Shown here: positions 62,388 to 64,000 of the stretch, piece after piece | How positions within the stretch are numbered: position 1 is the first letter of the stretch | Layout: each line of letters starts with the position of its first letter | Origin: Choristoneura fumiferana | Lineage: Eukaryota > Arthropoda > Insecta > Lepidoptera > Tortricidae | Reading direction: 5' to 3' | DNA: 64,000 nt | Assembly: GCF_025370935.1 (NCBI RefSeq) | Contig: NC_133498.1 | Span: 1,526,224 to 1,590,223 of the forward strand | Notes under the pieces: generated by a model | Told to the model about the DNA's origin: nothing | What the model saw: only the letters and a program-made list of their open reading frames with translations | Databases searched by the model: none | Translations under genes and position numbers: made by a program

Positions 62388-62393
62388 AATAAA
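62388..62393 (+). terminator. AATAAA poly(A) signal of the TEX9-like gene
   Basis: AATAAA in TTAATTAATAAAGTAAG, 65 bp after the stop codon. Confidence 0.6.
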
Positions 62394-62439
62394 GTAAGAT
62401 AATATAAACAAAATATTAATGAACTATAGACAGTTACTT

Positions 62440-62590
62440 TGCTCAGCCGCGGCCTTATATGATATATTATTATGTCTATGCAACAGTGTTCAATGTAGCT
62501 CCTCCACCACCAGAGGTCTCTGGTTGAGTTCGAAACAGTGAGTCGTGTAGTGTGGTGGTGGTGATAGGTGGGTTTGTGTGCGTTCTTACT
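62440..62590 (+). repeat. repeat G, rearranged
   Basis: GCTCAGCCGCGGCCTTATAT and GTAGCTCCTCCACCACCAGA are minus-type words; GGTTGAGTTCGAAACAGTGA and a GTGGTGGTGGTGAT run are plus-type. Probably two inverted pieces. Confidence 0.4.
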
Positions 62591-62974
62591 AGTGATCGGA
62601 GGTATTTAGTAATTATTTATTTGGCATAAAACATAAAATACATAAGGCCTTATTCTAATAAGTCTTACAATATTATGCACCCTGGTAGGGTATAGCCACA
62701 TTTATAATAACGTTATCTAATTCTATTAGGCAACTAAAAAGTAAGATATCCTACGTACTTGCATTAAAGGTACCTAGTACCATAATATTTCACGGGACTT
62801 CGGTGCGTAAGTTTAATATGGATATAACTCCGGGATTTCGCTTGAAAAGTGCATTTTTTAAATATATGGATTATGGATTTTAATTTAAAAGCCATATGTG
62901 CCAAAATCAATATATACAAAAATGCACATAACCGAATTGGCAATCTCAATCAATACAAAATGTTATCTTTTACA
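62591..62974. other. spacer, no gene seen
   Basis: AT-rich; no gene. Confidence 0.5.
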
Positions 62975-63045
62975 GTTCAATACAATACAATAACACTTTA
63001 TTGCACACCAACATACAGTAAGCAGTAGGTACAAAAAACAGGTAT
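62975..63045 (-). mobile_element. LINE 3' end, TTGTA tail
   Basis: CAATACAATACAATAACACT, TTTATTGCACACCAACATAC; reverse complement of 4182-4244. Confidence 0.55.
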
Positions 63046-63122
63046 ATGGAGACAAAGAGAATATAACCACTACGTTTTATTTACCAAGGTAAGCATAGGC
63101 GGTCTTATCGCTTCAGTGCCCC

Positions 63123-63294
63123 TAGTGTAAGTTTTCGGTTACAAAATACGTCTCGATCGTTAAAATCTCAATTTGTATGGAAACACGAACAGCGCCTCCT
63201 AGCGGAACGTTTCCGATGTTCGTGTTTCCATACAAATTGAGATTTTAACGCGAACGCGATCGAGACGTATTTTCTAACCGAAAACTTACGCTAA
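63123..63294. mobile_element. palindromic MITE family M, copy 5
   Basis: TAGTGTAAGTTTTCGGTTAC to GAAAACTTACGCTA. The left arm has lost the GCGTTCGCG part that the right arm keeps. Confidence 0.7.
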
Positions 63295-63357
63295 GGGCAC
63301 AGAGCGATCTCTTCCAGGCAACCTTTACAATCTTTAAAATTAACAGTATTAGAGCAT

Positions 63358-63400
63358 TTATTGATGTGGACCTCTGCAAAGTAGCGCCTGATTCAATACG
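63358..63400 (+). repeat. repeat G end fragment
   Basis: TTGATGTGGACCTCTGCAAA and CGCCTGATTCAATA. Confidence 0.4.
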
Positions 63401-63404
63401 AAAA

Positions 63405-63995
63405 TAAATAAAAACCGGCCAAGAGCGTGTCGGACACGCCCAAGACAGGGTCTCGTAGCCATTACGAAAAAATCAAGTAATATTTTTGTAAGGATTTCGT
63501 ATTGTGTAACCAGTTTAGGTATATTTTATACCTTAGGCTGCTATTTACTCAAAATTCTCAAGCAATCTTAGCCGTAATAATTTTGCTTGTAAATTTGATA
63601 TACTTACCATCCTGATGATGATTTTTCAAATTTTTCCATCCAACAGTTTACATTTTAGACGCTCGATTTTAATAAAACTTTGCACTTTAATGTTGAATAT
63701 TTGGCAAACAGATCATAATTGAATCGGAAAATCCCCTAATGGTTCTAAAAGACCTATCCAACGATACCCCACACTATAGGGTAAGTCGAGAAAAAAAAAT
63801 CACTCCCACTTTACTTTACTTTTTTTTTACCACTTTGTTGGCGTGACTGATATGTATATTCATGCCAAATTAATTACAGTTTTCTATACTAACGGTCTCT
63901 GAGCTTAGCCGCGGACGGACAGACATACAGACAGACGGACAGACATGGCGAAACTGTAAGGGTTCCTAGTTGACTACGGAACCCTAAAAATGGAT
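63405..63995 (-). repeat. dispersed repeat N, longest copy
   Basis: From ACCGGCCAAGAGCGTGTCGG to GACTACGGAACCCTAAAAAT. Contains AGACCTATCCAACGATACCC, a GGACGGACAGACATACAGAC run and ATGGCGAAACTGTAAGGGTT. It shows the full order of the family and has no coding capacity. It runs to within 5 bp of the window end. Confidence 0.6.
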
Positions 63996-64000
63996 CAACC

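Overview
The window looks like a repeat-rich stretch of a moth or butterfly (Lepidoptera) nuclear genome. This is judged from: tRNA-derived SINEs with GATGATG tails, several LINE 3' ends with microsatellite tails common in Lepidoptera, many small foldback/TIR elements, GT-AG introns, and AT-rich spacers with no operons or ribosome binding sites. No rRNA, functional tRNA or CRISPR array was seen.

Layout. 1-33 kb is mostly spacer and transposon debris: SINE copies, RTE and other LINE tails, and many MITEs, often nested. 33.3-37.4 kb is the most unusual part: a DNA transposon of the PIF-Harbinger/ISL2EU kind. It carries a THAP-domain DDE transposase gene on the plus strand (one intron, one frameshift) and, convergent to it, an intact 443-codon gene with a SWIM-like zinc motif and a YqaJ (lambda-exonuclease type) nuclease domain. 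A hAT-type MITE sits in the transposase intron and a SINE sits inside that MITE. 37.4-42 kb holds a nearly full-length two-ORF LINE on the minus strand (coiled-coil ORF1; AP-endonuclease plus reverse transcriptase ORF2). 42.5-56.7 kb is again repeats and spacer, with a 13-unit TTCGTGA minisatellite at 42.8 kb.

The only host gene I can assemble is at 56788-62323 (+). Six exons with consensus splice sites and compatible phases give a 349-residue coiled-coil protein that matches the TEX9 (testis-expressed 9) family in its N-terminal and C-terminal motifs. Its introns hold several elements whose target-site duplications can be read directly.

How the parts work together: the THAP/DDE protein would bind and cut the ends of its own transposon, and the YqaJ protein is its accessory nuclease. 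The LINE proteins may mobilise the LINE and could in principle supply SINEs. Everything else is non-autonomous. Element names are family-level judgements from motifs, TIRs and TSDs; no database search was possible.
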